NCBI RefSeq assembly: GCF_002284575.1
Contig: NZ_NPKJ01000019.1
Location: 248,001-312,000, forward strand
DNA: 64,000 bases
Source: Mesorhizobium temperatum
GTDB taxonomy: Bacteria; Pseudomonadota; Alphaproteobacteria; Rhizobiales; Rhizobiaceae
Direction of reading: 5' to 3'
The position numbers and the translations under genes are program-made. A model generated the notes under the pieces. The model worked only from the letters and a program-made list of their open reading frames with translations, ran no database searches and was not told the origin of the DNA. Each line of letters begins with the position of its first letter. Positions within the stretch are counted from its first letter, which is position 1. Of the stretch, positions 26,999 through 35,651 are shown one piece after another.

Positions 26999-27333
26999 GA
27001 CATATCTCCAATCGCTGCCGGGCGACTCGCCCGGATTCATGAACAAGAGATCATATGCTCCTCAACTATGTCCCATTTCTTCGAAATCGGCTAGGTTATA
27101 TATTAGGTGTAGATAATGTGTCCTAGGCACTCGTGCAGGAACTTCTGGAACGGGCCCGACTGCTACCGTTCATCGGGGATGCCTCGAACCTCCGCAGATG
27201 GCGCAACCGCGGCCTCCAGAATGGTCGCCAACAATCTGCTTTCAGGCAGTGGCAACGGTCACCTCAATGGCCGATACCAGGCGCAAAGCGGACAGGTTCC
27301 ACGATCGGCCGGTACGCAGTAATCGACCACCAC
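26999..27333. other. Gene-free stretch ending the accessory region
   Basis: About 335 bases with no supported gene. The open frame on the plus strand (from 27133) has fragments resembling decayed coding sequence but no domain. The stretch contains the second copy of the dispersed motif at 27263-27293. Confidence 0.4.
27263..27293. repeat. Short dispersed motif, copy 2
   Basis: Reads CTCAATGGCCGATACCAGGC followed by GCAAAGCGGAC. It matches 1197-1228 apart from three substitutions and one missing A. It has the same orientation as copy 1, next to the boundary where ordinary metabolic genes resume. Confidence 0.6.
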
Positions 27334-28314
27334 TCAAGGTATCAGCACGACCTTGCCGGTCGAGCGGCGCTCCTCCAGCAGGCGATGCGCTTCGTTGGCC
27401 CGGTCGAGCGGATGGCGGCCGCCTAGCGTCACGGCAAGCTGGCCGCCGGCGGCAAGTTGGAAAAGCTCCGACAGGCTGGCCCTGAGGCCGTCGGCGGAGA
27501 GCAGCGGCAGCAGGGCAAAACCTCGCAAGGACTGGTTTCGACTGATCATCGCTTCCAGGTCCGAGGCGCTGATCGCGTATCTGCCCAGCGCCGCAAAGAC
27601 CAGCTCTCCGCCAGGCGCGAGCGCTGCCAGCGATGCCGCCGTCATCGAGCCGCCGACAATGTCGTAGATGATACCGACGCCGGCGCCGCCAGCCGCCTCC
27701 CGCACACGCATCGGCCAATCCGACGCGCTGTAGTCGACCGCGGCATCGGCGCCAAGCGACTGGGCAAGATCGAGCTTGGCCCTGCTGCCGGCGACCGCGA
27801 TCACGGCGCTGGCGCCCTGGCGTTTGGCGAGCTGGACCAGCAACGAGCCGACACCGCCCGCTGCTGCAGTGACCAGCACCGATTTGCCGGCTGGCGGGCT
27901 TTGCCGCAGCAGATGAAAAGCCGTCAGTCCCTGCACCATCAACGCCGTCGCGTCTTCGAATGAGAGCGCGTCGGGCAGAGGCACGGCCAGCGATGCGTCG
28001 ATCGTCACATAGTCGGCATAGCCGCCAAACGGGCGCTTCGAAGCGAACAGCGGCGCCGCGACGCGTCTCCCGGCCAGCGAGATGTCGACCCCGTGACCAA
28101 GCGCCTCCACGGTCCCGGCAGCCTCGACGCCGAGAACCATCGGCAATTGCGGCGTCATCGCGTAGCGGTCCCCGCGCATCAACACCTCGAAGAAATTCAA
28201 GCCGGCCACATGAACGCGGATCAGCACCTCGCCTGTTTGCGGCTCCGGCTTCGGCATCTCGACGATGTCGAGGACGTCGGGACCGCCGAAACGGTTCAGC
28301 TGAATGGCTCTCAT
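27334..28314 (-). CDS. Quinone oxidoreductase-like zinc-independent alcohol dehydrogenase
   Basis: About 326 residues of the medium-chain dehydrogenase family, QOR branch. The N-terminal GroES-like fold ('MRAIQLNRFGGPDVLDI', 'VLGVEAAGTVEALG') lacks the catalytic zinc Cys/His set. The NADPH-binding motif is 'VTAAAGGVGSLLVQLAKRQGA'. It reduces quinones or unsaturated carbonyls with NADPH. It is divergent from an HxlR regulator across a 97-base gap, which probably controls it. The start at 28314 is preferred to one three codons upstream. Confidence 0.85.
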   Translation of the reverse strand: MRAIQLNRFGGPDVLDIVEMPKPEPQTGEVLIRVHVAGLNFFEVLMRGDRYAMTPQLPMVLGVEAAGTVEALGHGVDISLAGRRVAAPLFASKRPFGGYADYVTIDASLAVPLPDALSFEDATALMVQGLTAFHLLRQSPPAGKSVLVTAAAGGVGSLLVQLAKRQGASAVIAVAGSRAKLDLAQSLGADAAVDYSASDWPMRVREAAGGAGVGIIYDIVGGSMTAASLAALAPGGELVFAALGRYAISASDLEAMISRNQSLRGFALLPLLSADGLRASLSELFQLAAGGQLAVTLGGRHPLDRANEAHRLLEERRSTGKVVLIP

Positions 28315-28411
28315 GGCATGCACCCATCGCTATGGCATCGGCTGCTATTTGCCACTATCTGCCTGATCGCGACTACACACTCATTTGTCCACTGCTGACC
28401 AGGAGGTGACC

Positions 28412-28849
28412 ATGGCCATGCCGACCACAAGGGGGCCGACCAAAAGGGGGCCGACCAAAAGGCTGCCAACCAAGAGACTGCCGCTGCTGCCGGCGGAACG
28501 CGCGCTGAAAGTGATCTCGGGCCGATGGAAGGCCGTCATTCTCTACCATCTCTTCGACGGCCCCCGGCGGCTGTCGGTGCTGAAGACGCTGGTGCCTGAT
28601 ATCACTCAGAAAGTGCTGATCCAGCAGCTTCGCGAAATGGAGGAACACGGCCTTGTCAGACGCGAGATCTTTGCCGAGATTCCCTCACGCGTCGAATATT
28701 CGGCGACGCGCCTCGGCCTCAGCCTTGAGCCTATCCTTCTGGCGCTCTGCGAGTGGGGCCAGCACCATGCGGATGAGCTGAACGAGATGAACCGCCTCGC
28801 CAACTGTATCATCAGGCCTCGGCAGGCGCGGCAGCCAGCCATCGCCTGA
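28412..28849 (+). CDS. HxlR-family regulator with an N-terminal PTKR repeat
   Basis: 145 residues. AGGAGGTGA lies 5 bases before the ATG at 28412. The winged-helix HxlR core begins at 'KVISGRWKAVILYHLFDGPRRLSVLKTLVPDITQKVL' (read across the domain) and ends in 'WGQHHADELNE'. HxlR proteins often sense electrophiles or quinones, though the usual redox Cys near the N terminus is absent here. The first 24 residues are four tandem five-residue units of the type PTKR-G/L, encoded by a 15-base tandem repeat, giving a basic tail. It is divergent from the quinone oxidoreductase. Confidence 0.85.
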   Translation: MAMPTTRGPTKRGPTKRLPTKRLPLLPAERALKVISGRWKAVILYHLFDGPRRLSVLKTLVPDITQKVLIQQLREMEEHGLVRREIFAEIPSRVEYSATRLGLSLEPILLALCEWGQHHADELNEMNRLANCIIRPRQARQPAIA

Positions 28850-28911
28850 ATCAAAAGGGGCGACGCAAGCGCCGCCCCGGAATCCTTGGGAGGATTGTTC
28901 TGGTCTGCGGT

Positions 28912-29517
28912 TCAGGCCGCCTTGACTTCTTCGGCCACCACGTCGGCCTGACGCGCCGCCTTCAGCACTTTGGCCCACCATGCAACGTCGTTGACCAGCG
29001 CGGCCGCCGCCTGGTTCAGGTGCTCGAGCTCCTCGAGCTTCTTTTCACCTTGTCGGACGGCAAGGAAATCGCCCCAGGCAATATGGACTGCCGACTTGAC
29101 CGGCGCCATCTGCAGCTCGACGGCATGCAATCTGAGCTGCTCGACGGCACGCGCGCCGCCGACGCTGCCATAGCCGACGAAGCCGGCCGGCTTCTTGTTC
29201 CATTCATTGGCGGCGTAGTCGATCGCATTCTTCAGCACGGCTGTCGGGCCGTGGTTGTATTCGGCGGTGGTGAAGATGAAGCCGTCGAATTCCGCGACCT
29301 TCTTTTGCCAGCGCTGCGCCACTGCGTTCTGCGACGGCGCCCAGGCGGACGATGCGACCTCGTCGAAGAACGGCAGCGGGAAGTCGCGCAGATCGACCAC
29401 TTCCACGTCGATGTCGGCATGCGACTTGGCGATCTTGGCGATCCACTGGGTCGGAACGTCGGCAAATCGTGCGGCGCGGGTCGAACCGACGACAATGGCG
29501 ATTTTGGGTTTGGACAT
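28912..29517 (-). CDS. NADPH-dependent FMN reductase / quinone reductase-like
   Basis: 201 residues of the flavodoxin-like FMN reductase family: 'IAIVVGSTRAARFADVPTQW' at the N terminus (phosphate-binding loop G-S-T-R), 'EYNHGPTAVLKNAIDYAANEW' and 'KPAGFVGYGSVGGARAVEQL'. The AAAGGAG ribosome binding site supports the ATG at 29517. It reduces flavin, azo dyes or quinones. It is divergent from the HxlR gene at 29571 across a 53-base region containing a palindrome. Confidence 0.87.
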   Translation of the reverse strand: MSKPKIAIVVGSTRAARFADVPTQWIAKIAKSHADIDVEVVDLRDFPLPFFDEVASSAWAPSQNAVAQRWQKKVAEFDGFIFTTAEYNHGPTAVLKNAIDYAANEWNKKPAGFVGYGSVGGARAVEQLRLHAVELQMAPVKSAVHIAWGDFLAVRQGEKKLEELEHLNQAAAALVNDVAWWAKVLKAARQADVVAEEVKAA

Positions 29518-29545
29518 AGAGGGGCTCTCCTTTAGGCAAATTTCT

Positions 29546-29562
29546 GGTATCGTTTAGATACC
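29546..29562. promoter_or_regulatory. Operator-like palindrome between FMN reductase and HxlR genes
   Basis: A perfect inverted repeat GGTATC-N5-GATACC lies between the two divergent starts, 9 bases before the HxlR ATG and 29 bases before the reductase ATG. The position and symmetry suit an HxlR dimer site that would regulate both genes. Confidence 0.6.
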
Positions 29563-29570
29563 TGAGCTAT

Positions 29571-29978
29571 ATGAGTGACTACGCTCACGAGGCGCAAGGA
29601 GGCACCTTTTTGTTACCAAGGCACCCGCACCGCACCGAGGACTGCCGCGCCATCTCGGAAATCCTGCAGCGCGTCGGCGACAAATGGACCGTACTCGTCG
29701 TCGGCAAGCTCGGTGACGGGCCGCTGCGCTTCAACGAATTGCGCAGCGCCGTCGGCGGCATTTCGCAGAAGATGCTGACCACCACATTGCGCGGGCTTGA
29801 GCGCGACGGCTTCGTCACCCGCACCGTGTTCCCCACCATTCCGCCGCGCGTCGACTACGAACTGACCGACCTTGGTTACGAGCTTCTTGTGCCGGTCGGC
29901 GCGCTCGGCGACTGGGCGCGCAAGAACACCGAGCGGGTCAAGGCCGCGCGGGCGAGGTTCGATGGGCTTCATGCCTGA
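29571..29978 (+). CDS. HxlR-family transcriptional regulator
   Basis: 135 residues with a typical HxlR winged helix: 'DCRAISEILQRVGDKWTVLVVGKLGDGPLRFNEL' (Cys at the canonical position after the N-terminal arm), 'GISQKMLTTTLRGLERDGFVTRTVFPTIPPRVDYELT' and 'LGDWA' near the end (read from successive parts). The conserved Cys suggests redox or quinone sensing. It is the second divergent regulator/oxidoreductase pair within 2.7 kb. Confidence 0.88.
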   Translation: MSDYAHEAQGGTFLLPRHPHRTEDCRAISEILQRVGDKWTVLVVGKLGDGPLRFNELRSAVGGISQKMLTTTLRGLERDGFVTRTVFPTIPPRVDYELTDLGYELLVPVGALGDWARKNTERVKAARARFDGLHA

Positions 29979-30487
29979 AACTCTTGCGCTGCAAGGGTTT
30001 GCGCACGACGCGTAGCGTAGACGAATTCTACGGCTGCATCTGCATTCCGGCCTGCAGACGGCTTTCGACCCGCTTCGATTTCGGGCCCGATTGCCACCTT
30101 GCCGTCGATGGCGCAGGCCGCCCCTTTGCCGCAATTGCTCACGCTCATCGCGCCGGTTTCTTACGTCGTCGCAACGCAGATTCCGCACCCTGATCACTTG
30201 CCGCTTGAGGCTATGGTTTTCGGAGGCGCAACTGGCTGCGGCCTCGTCTCGTTTGACCCCGGTTTAGGCGGTCCCGGCCAACAGGCAGAACAAGGCTGCA
30301 AGCGCCTGCCAACGCGCCGTTCAGCAGTCGTTGACGCATTGTCTTTTCCCCATGTCCTGCCGGAATGGTCACGGAAATGTGCGAACGCGAATATGAAAAC
30401 CATCACACAGCATCGCTGTTCGCGTCTCCTTGCGAGAGGCTGGCAGCGGCGTTGCCGTTCGACTTTAAGCCGACCGCATCCAGCCGA
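29979..30487. other. Gene-free stretch
   Basis: About 510 bases. Open frames on both strands have no recognisable domain or convincing ribosome binding site. I see no RNA gene or repeat. Confidence 0.4.
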
Positions 30488-30826
30488 TCAGCTTTCCGCT
30501 GGAACGGCCTTCGGCTTGCCTTCGCCGTCCAGCGCCACCATGATGAAATCGGCATGGGTGACCTTCTCCATCAGGTCGGAGAGGTAGCGCTGCGCCCAGG
30601 CCTCGACCTTGAGCGTCATCGAGGTGCGGCCGACGCGCTCGACATGCGTATAGATGCACAGCGTGTCGCCGATCTTCATCGGCTTGGCGAACGACATTTC
30701 CTTCACCGCCGCCGTCACCACGCGGCCCTTGGCGCGCTCGGCGGCGCGGATGCCGCAGGCAAGGTCCATCTGTGCCATCACCCAGCCGCCAAAAATGTCG
30801 CCCGCCGCATTGGCGTCAGAAGGCAT
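30488..30826 (-). CDS. YciA-like acyl-CoA thioesterase, probably N-terminally shortened
   Basis: Hotdog-fold thioesterase. The conserved block 'NAAGDIFGGWVMAQMDLACG' carries the catalytic Asp region, followed by 'VKEMSFAKPMKIGDTLCIY'. From the ATG at 30826 it is 112 residues, about 15-20 short of the family. The missing N terminus is still readable in frame: ATG at 30883 (with GAGGGG 9 bases upstream), then V-H, a TAG at 30874-30872, then 'ADGRPIGDLTLRTLAMPSD'. A CAG-to-TAG change at codon 4 would explain this. Whether the downstream ATG rescues translation is unknown. Confidence 0.78.
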   Translation of the reverse strand: MPSDANAAGDIFGGWVMAQMDLACGIRAAERAKGRVVTAAVKEMSFAKPMKIGDTLCIYTHVERVGRTSMTLKVEAWAQRYLSDLMEKVTHADFIMVALDGEGKPKAVPAES

Positions 30827-31000
30827 GGCCAGCGTCCTGAGCGTCAGATCGCCGATGGGCCGTCCGTCCGCCTAATGAACCATGCGCCAAATCCCCTCGA
30901 CATCGATCTTCTCCCGATCCCGTATCGGGATGGCACCGATGCGTCAACGCGCACTGCCAAGTGCTAAACTGCACACAGTGAGTTGAGAAGGCAGGCTGAC

Positions 31001-31573
31001 ATGAAACTTACCTCTCGCCCTCTGACATCAGATCTATGGCCCGCCCTCGAAGACCTGTTCGGTGAAAGCGCCGTCTGCAGTCGCTGTTGGTGTATGTACG
31101 GGCGGATCGGCAGTTGTTATCGAAAGCGACCAGGCGAGGAAAACAAGGCTGCGTTCCGGCAAGTCGTCGAGCATGGTCCCTCCCCAGGCGTACTTGCTTT
31201 CGACGGCGGTACTGCTGTCGGCTGGTGCCAGGTGACACCGCGCGATGCCGTGCCCTGGCTCGATCGGCTGTGGCAGCTCAAGCGGGTGGATGATGCGCCG
31301 GTCTGGTCCTTGTCCTGCCTCTACGTGCGAAAAGCATACCGCCGGCAAAGCATCACATTCCACCTGATCGCAGCGGCGCTGGAAGCCGCAAGGCGCGCAG
31401 ATGCCCCTGCGCTTGAGGCCTATCCTTTTGATGCCGATGTATCGCCGAGCGCTTCCGGCAGTGGATACGCCTCCACCTTCGCTCGCGCCGGGTTCAGGGT
31501 CGTCGCTCGTAGGGTGCCAGCCCGCCCGATCATGCGTTATGATTTCAAGCAAAATTCTGATGATGGCGTATGA
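31001..31573 (+). CDS. GNAT-family N-acetyltransferase
   Basis: 190 residues from the ATG at 31001. It belongs to the group with a Cys-rich N terminus ('AVCSRCWCMYGRIG') followed by an acetyltransferase fold: 'WSLSCLYVRKAYRRQSITFHLIAAAL' holds the acetyl-CoA loop, where the usual R-G-x-G/A is R-R-Q-S-I-T. The substrate is unknown. It is transcribed divergently from the thioesterase. Confidence 0.75.
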   Translation: MKLTSRPLTSDLWPALEDLFGESAVCSRCWCMYGRIGSCYRKRPGEENKAAFRQVVEHGPSPGVLAFDGGTAVGWCQVTPRDAVPWLDRLWQLKRVDDAPVWSLSCLYVRKAYRRQSITFHLIAAALEAARRADAPALEAYPFDADVSPSASGSGYASTFARAGFRVVARRVPARPIMRYDFKQNSDDGV

Positions 31574-31735
31574 TGCTTGGACCGCTTGCCCACGAGGCAA
31601 GGGCCGCTTCGGGCAGGGCACCGAATGCAAACGAACTGCCGGTCGCTTTTTTCACAGGCGATGCCGGAGCTCCGGTGATCGCGGCGGCTTGCGGCGTCTA
31701 GGTTGAGCGAAAATTCGGAGCCGGCCGCAGCCACC

Positions 31736-33352
31736 ATGCAGACCTATGATTTTATCATCGTCGGCTCCGGCTCGGCCGGCTCGGTTCTGGCCGAAAGACT
31801 ATCGGCCACGGGCCGCTTTTCGGTTTTGGTGCTCGAGGCCGGCGGCAGCGACCGCCGCTTCTACGTCCAGATGCCGCTCGGCTACGGCAAGACCTTCTTC
31901 GACCCGGCGGTCAACTGGAACTACAAGACCGAGCCGGACCCGGGCCTCGCCGGCAATGTCGACCACTGGCCGCGCGGCAAGCTGCTCGGCGGTTCGAGTT
32001 CGATCAACGCCATGGTCTGGATCCGGGGCGCGCGCGAGGATTTCGACGCTTGGGCGGCGGCCGGCAATCCCGGCTGGGGCTTCGACGACCTGCTGCCCGC
32101 CTTCAAGGCGCTCGAGGACAATCAGGCCGGCGCCGACCAATGGCGCGGCGTTGGCGGTCCGCTGCACATCACCGACTGCTCGACCTCCGTCCATCCGCTC
32201 ACCAAGCGCTATCTGGCGGCCGCCAATCAGGCCGGCCTGCCGTTCAACCCGGATTTCAACGGCGCCTCCCAGGAAGGCGTCGGCATCTATCAGATCACCA
32301 CCAAAAACGGCCGCCGCATGTCAGCTGCCCGCGCCTTCCTGCGCCCGGCGATGAAGCGAAAAAACGTCCGCGTCGAGATCAACGCGCTGGCGACCAGGAT
32401 CCTGTTCGAGGGCAAGCGCGCCGTTTGCATCGAGTACCTGCAGAACGGTGAGACGAAGACTGCCCGCGCCGGTCGCGAAGTCATCCTTTCTGGCGGCTCG
32501 GTCAATTCGCCTCAATTGCTGCAGCTTTCCGGGGTCGGCCCGTCGGCCCTGCTCGGCGCTCTCGGCATTCCCGTCGTCCACGCTAGCGAGAATGTTGGCG
32601 CGAACCTGCAGGACCATGTCGGCATCAACTACACGTATCGGGGCAGGCTGCCGACGCTCAACCAGATCCTGCGTCCCTGGTGGGGCAAGCTCATGGTCGG
32701 CATGCAATACATGCTGATGCGCTCCGGCCCGCTGTCGCTGTCGATGAACAATGCCGGCGGCTTCTTCCGCACCGACCCGGCTATTTCACGGCCCAACATG
32801 CAGCTTTATTTCCAGGCATTCTCGACCGTCATCCCGAAGAGCGGAGAACGCCCGATCCTGACCCCAGATCCGTGGCCGGGCTTTTCCATCGGCCTGTCCA
32901 ACTGCCGTCCATCGAGCCGTGGCGAGATCATGATCCGCTCCGCCAATCCGCACGATTATCCGAAGATCGTCGCCAATGCCTTTTCGACCGAGGCGGACGT
33001 CGCCGAAATGCTGGCGGCGGTGAAGTTCATTCGGAAGATCGCCGCCATGCCGGCAATGGCCGAGATCATCGAGGAAGAGGTTTTGCCGGGCCCGTCAATC
33101 ACCTCCGACGCCGATCTCATTCAGGATTTCAGGAAACGTTCGGGCACCGTCTACCACCCGGTTTCGACATGTCGCATGGGAACGGACGCTGCGCGCGCCG
33201 TTGTCGACCCGCGCCTGACCGTTCACGGCCTCGCCGGCTTGCGCGTCATCGACGCCTCGATCTTTCCCGATAACATCACCGGCAACACCAACGCCGCCTC
33301 GATCGTGACCGGATGGAAGGGCGCCGAGCTGGTTCTGGAGGATCAAAAATGA
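31736..33352 (+). CDS. GMC-family FAD-dependent oxidoreductase (choline/alcohol dehydrogenase like)
   Basis: About 538 residues. FAD-binding GxGxxG is at the N terminus ('FIIVGSGSAGSVLAERLS'), GMC signature 1 is near 'WPRGKLLGGSSSINAMVWIRG', and signature 2 is 'SGGSVNSPQLLQLSGVG'. The catalytic His region is 'VYHPVSTCRMG', and the C-terminal 'DASIFPDNITGNTNAASI' is also conserved. It oxidises an alcohol or sugar. The start at 31736 is preferred; a TTG at 31703 extends the frame. It overlaps the next gene by 4 bases, so the two act in one pathway. Confidence 0.88.
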   Translation: MQTYDFIIVGSGSAGSVLAERLSATGRFSVLVLEAGGSDRRFYVQMPLGYGKTFFDPAVNWNYKTEPDPGLAGNVDHWPRGKLLGGSSSINAMVWIRGAREDFDAWAAAGNPGWGFDDLLPAFKALEDNQAGADQWRGVGGPLHITDCSTSVHPLTKRYLAAANQAGLPFNPDFNGASQEGVGIYQITTKNGRRMSAARAFLRPAMKRKNVRVEINALATRILFEGKRAVCIEYLQNGETKTARAGREVILSGGSVNSPQLLQLSGVGPSALLGALGIPVVHASENVGANLQDHVGINYTYRGRLPTLNQILRPWWGKLMVGMQYMLMRSGPLSLSMNNAGGFFRTDPAISRPNMQLYFQAFSTVIPKSGERPILTPDPWPGFSIGLSNCRPSSRGEIMIRSANPHDYPKIVANAFSTEADVAEMLAAVKFIRKIAAMPAMAEIIEEEVLPGPSITSDADLIQDFRKRSGTVYHPVSTCRMGTDAARAVVDPRLTVHGLAGLRVIDASIFPDNITGNTNAASIVTGWKGAELVLEDQK

Positions 33353-34560
33353 AAATCACCGAGGTAAAAACCTGGGTTGTCGGCAATCCGCCACCCGGCA
33401 TCGGCGGCAAATATTTCATCTTCGTCAAGCTCACCACCGACGGCGGCGTGGTCGGCTATGGCGAGGCCTACAACGCCACCTTCTCGGCCCATGTCACCGC
33501 GAAAATGGTCGAGGACATGGCCGAGCGCTATCTCGTCGGCCGCGATCCGCACGACATCGAGAACTTCTTCCGCCGCGCCTATTCGTCCGGCTTCACCCAG
33601 CGCCCGGACGTTTCCGGCATGGGCTGTTTCTCGGCGCTCGAAATGGCCTGCTGGGACATTATCGGCAAGGAGGCCGGCAAGCCGGTCTACAAGCTGCTCG
33701 GCGGCCAGGTGAACGAAACGCTGCGTTCCTATACCTACCTCTATCCGCACAGCGGCAGCGTCCACTCGGAGGATGCGCGCGGCAAGAACGTCTACAACGA
33801 TCCCGATATGGCGGCCGAATGCGCGCTCGAATATGTCGAGCAGGGTTTTACTGCCGTCAAGCTCGATCCGGCCGGCCCCTACACCGCCTTTGACGGTCAC
33901 CAGCCGCGCCTCGTCGACATCGATCTCTCCGCCCGCATGGTCAAGGCGATCCGCGAGGCGGTCGGCACAAGGGCCGACATCCTGTTCGGCACGCATGGCC
34001 AGTTCACCGCATCGGGCGCGCTGCGCATGGCCCGCGCCATCGAACCTTACGATCCGCTGTGGTTCGAGGAACCGGTGCCGCCCGACATGCCGGAAGTGAT
34101 GGCACAGGTGGCGCGTGGCACGTCTATCCCGATCGCCACCGGCGAACGGCTGACGACCAAGTTCGAATTCGCCCGCGTCATCGAGAACCGCGCCGCCACC
34201 ATTCTGCAGCCCGACCTCGGCCGCTCCGGCGGCATTCTCGAAACCAAGAAAATCGCAGCCATGGCCGAGGCCTACCACATCCAGGTCGCACCGCACTGCT
34301 ATTGCGGGCCGATCGTCGGTGCGGCCAACATCCAGCTTGCCGTGACCTTGCCCAACTTCCTCATCCTGGAATCGCTGAAGCAGTGGGACGGTTTTCACGA
34401 AAAGCTGCTGAAGAAGAAGATCGAATGGCAGGACGGCAACATCATTCCGTCGAAGGAACCAGGCCTTGGCGTCGAGCTCGACGAAGCCGTCTGCGAGGCG
34501 CATCCCTGGACCGGTACGGACCTGCATCTGCAGATGATGCAGACGCCGTTGATGCCGTGA
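33349..34560 (+). CDS. Mandelate racemase/muconate lactonizing enzyme family protein
   Basis: 403 residues from an ATG overlapping the GMC stop (ATGA). Enolase-superfamily acid-sugar dehydratase type: N-terminal capping domain 'MKITEVKTWVVGNPPPG', general base region 'FTAVKLDPAGPY', 'ADILFGTHGQFT', metal ligands in 'LWFEEPVPPD' and 'IPIATGERLTT', and 'QVAPHCYCGPIVGAA'. It is probably a sugar-acid dehydratase acting after the GMC enzyme. The exact substrate cannot be read from sequence. Confidence 0.85.
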   Translation: MKITEVKTWVVGNPPPGIGGKYFIFVKLTTDGGVVGYGEAYNATFSAHVTAKMVEDMAERYLVGRDPHDIENFFRRAYSSGFTQRPDVSGMGCFSALEMACWDIIGKEAGKPVYKLLGGQVNETLRSYTYLYPHSGSVHSEDARGKNVYNDPDMAAECALEYVEQGFTAVKLDPAGPYTAFDGHQPRLVDIDLSARMVKAIREAVGTRADILFGTHGQFTASGALRMARAIEPYDPLWFEEPVPPDMPEVMAQVARGTSIPIATGERLTTKFEFARVIENRAATILQPDLGRSGGILETKKIAAMAEAYHIQVAPHCYCGPIVGAANIQLAVTLPNFLILESLKQWDGFHEKLLKKKIEWQDGNIIPSKEPGLGVELDEAVCEAHPWTGTDLHLQMMQTPLMP

Positions 34561-34712
34561 GCGCGCGCGAGAGGTACGCCTTCATCGTACGCTGGGTTTC
34601 CCGGCCAAGCTCGAGCTCTGACATCAGGTAATTACCACGCGATTTCAGTACATTGACCGGATCGCCGAAATCACGCCCGTAACGACCTGAATCAGTTTCT
34701 CAGCGCGTTGAT

Positions 34713-35651
34713 TCAATACCTCAGCGTAAGCGCACCCGGCAGGATCTCGAAGGTCGCCGGTATGCGCCCTGGCGATTCACCGTCTACGTCGACCAGCGCG
34801 CCGTTCTTCTGCACATCGCCCAACGGTTCGACAACCACTTTCTTGCCGCGCAAAATGGTGATCGCCGGATGGTTGCGATGCCTCCCGCCATAGAGCAGAC
34901 GGATATCCCAGATCAGGTTCAACTTGCCCGCCGCCCGCAGGATGACGATGTCGAACTGCCCGTCGTCCAGTTCGGCATCCGGCGCGATCATCATGCCGCC
35001 GCCGAAGAACTTTCCGTTGGCCACCGCCACCAGCGCCACGCGCGCCTCGACCGGGACGCCGTCATCGACGGTGATCACAACGTCCTGGAACCGGTAGCGG
35101 ATGAATTCCCACACGGTGCGCCAGTAGAACAGCGCCTTGGCCGACACCTTGCCCTTGCGCTTGTCGGCGTTGACCGCCCGGTCGGTAGCGCCCGAAAGAC
35201 CGAGGCTGGCAATGTTGATGAAATGACGGCTGGCCAGCGCGCCATGGTCATCAACATAGGAGATGCGGCCGGCATCGACCCTGCGAGCCTTGGCCTCGGC
35301 GATGCGCTTCAGCGTCAAGTCGACCTCGTCCGAAAGACCGAGCCCGCGGGCGAAATCGATGCCGGCGCCGCAAGGCAGCAGGCCGAGCTCGGCCGTCCGG
35401 CCGCTTTCTGCAAACGCCTGCAGCAGTCCGTCGGCCACTTCGCTGGCTGTGCCGTCGCCGCCCGCCGCGATCACCAGTTCGAAGCCGCTGGCGGCAAGGA
35501 CGAGCGCCAGCCGTTCGGCGTCGCCGGTCGCCTGCGTTTCGCGCAGCTCGAAATCGCCGAAATTTTTCCTGAGCGAAGCACTGACCTCAGGCCAATGTCG
35601 TCTGAGCCGGCCACCACCGGCAATCGGATTGAGAACCACCCCGACCTTCAA
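34713..35651 (-). CDS. Diacylglycerol/lipid kinase family protein (YegS-like)
   Basis: 312 residues. GGGGAGG lies 6 bases before a TTG at 35651, so I take that start (first residues KVGVVLNPIAGGG after the initiator) rather than the open frame five codons longer. The catalytic motif 'VIAAGGDGTASEVADGLL', 'LLPCGAGIDFARGLG' and 'GGGMMIAPDAELDDGQFDIVIL' define the family. It phosphorylates a membrane lipid at the inner membrane. Confidence 0.87.
   Translation of the reverse strand: MKVGVVLNPIAGGGRLRRHWPEVSASLRKNFGDFELRETQATGDAERLALVLAASGFELVIAAGGDGTASEVADGLLQAFAESGRTAELGLLPCGAGIDFARGLGLSDEVDLTLKRIAEAKARRVDAGRISYVDDHGALASRHFINIASLGLSGATDRAVNADKRKGKVSAKALFYWRTVWEFIRYRFQDVVITVDDGVPVEARVALVAVANGKFFGGGMMIAPDAELDDGQFDIVILRAAGKLNLIWDIRLLYGGRHRNHPAITILRGKKVVVEPLGDVQKNGALVDVDGESPGRIPATFEILPGALTLRY

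Noticed and set aside
28856-28877. GGGGCG / CGCCCC hairpin between the HxlR and FMN reductase genes as a two-way terminator
   Set aside because: No T-run on either side, so termination is not supported.
33343-34527. Minus-strand open frame of 394 codons
   Set aside because: Shadow of the enolase-superfamily gene; composition rich in Asp, Gly, Val and His as expected for an antisense frame of GC-rich coding DNA.
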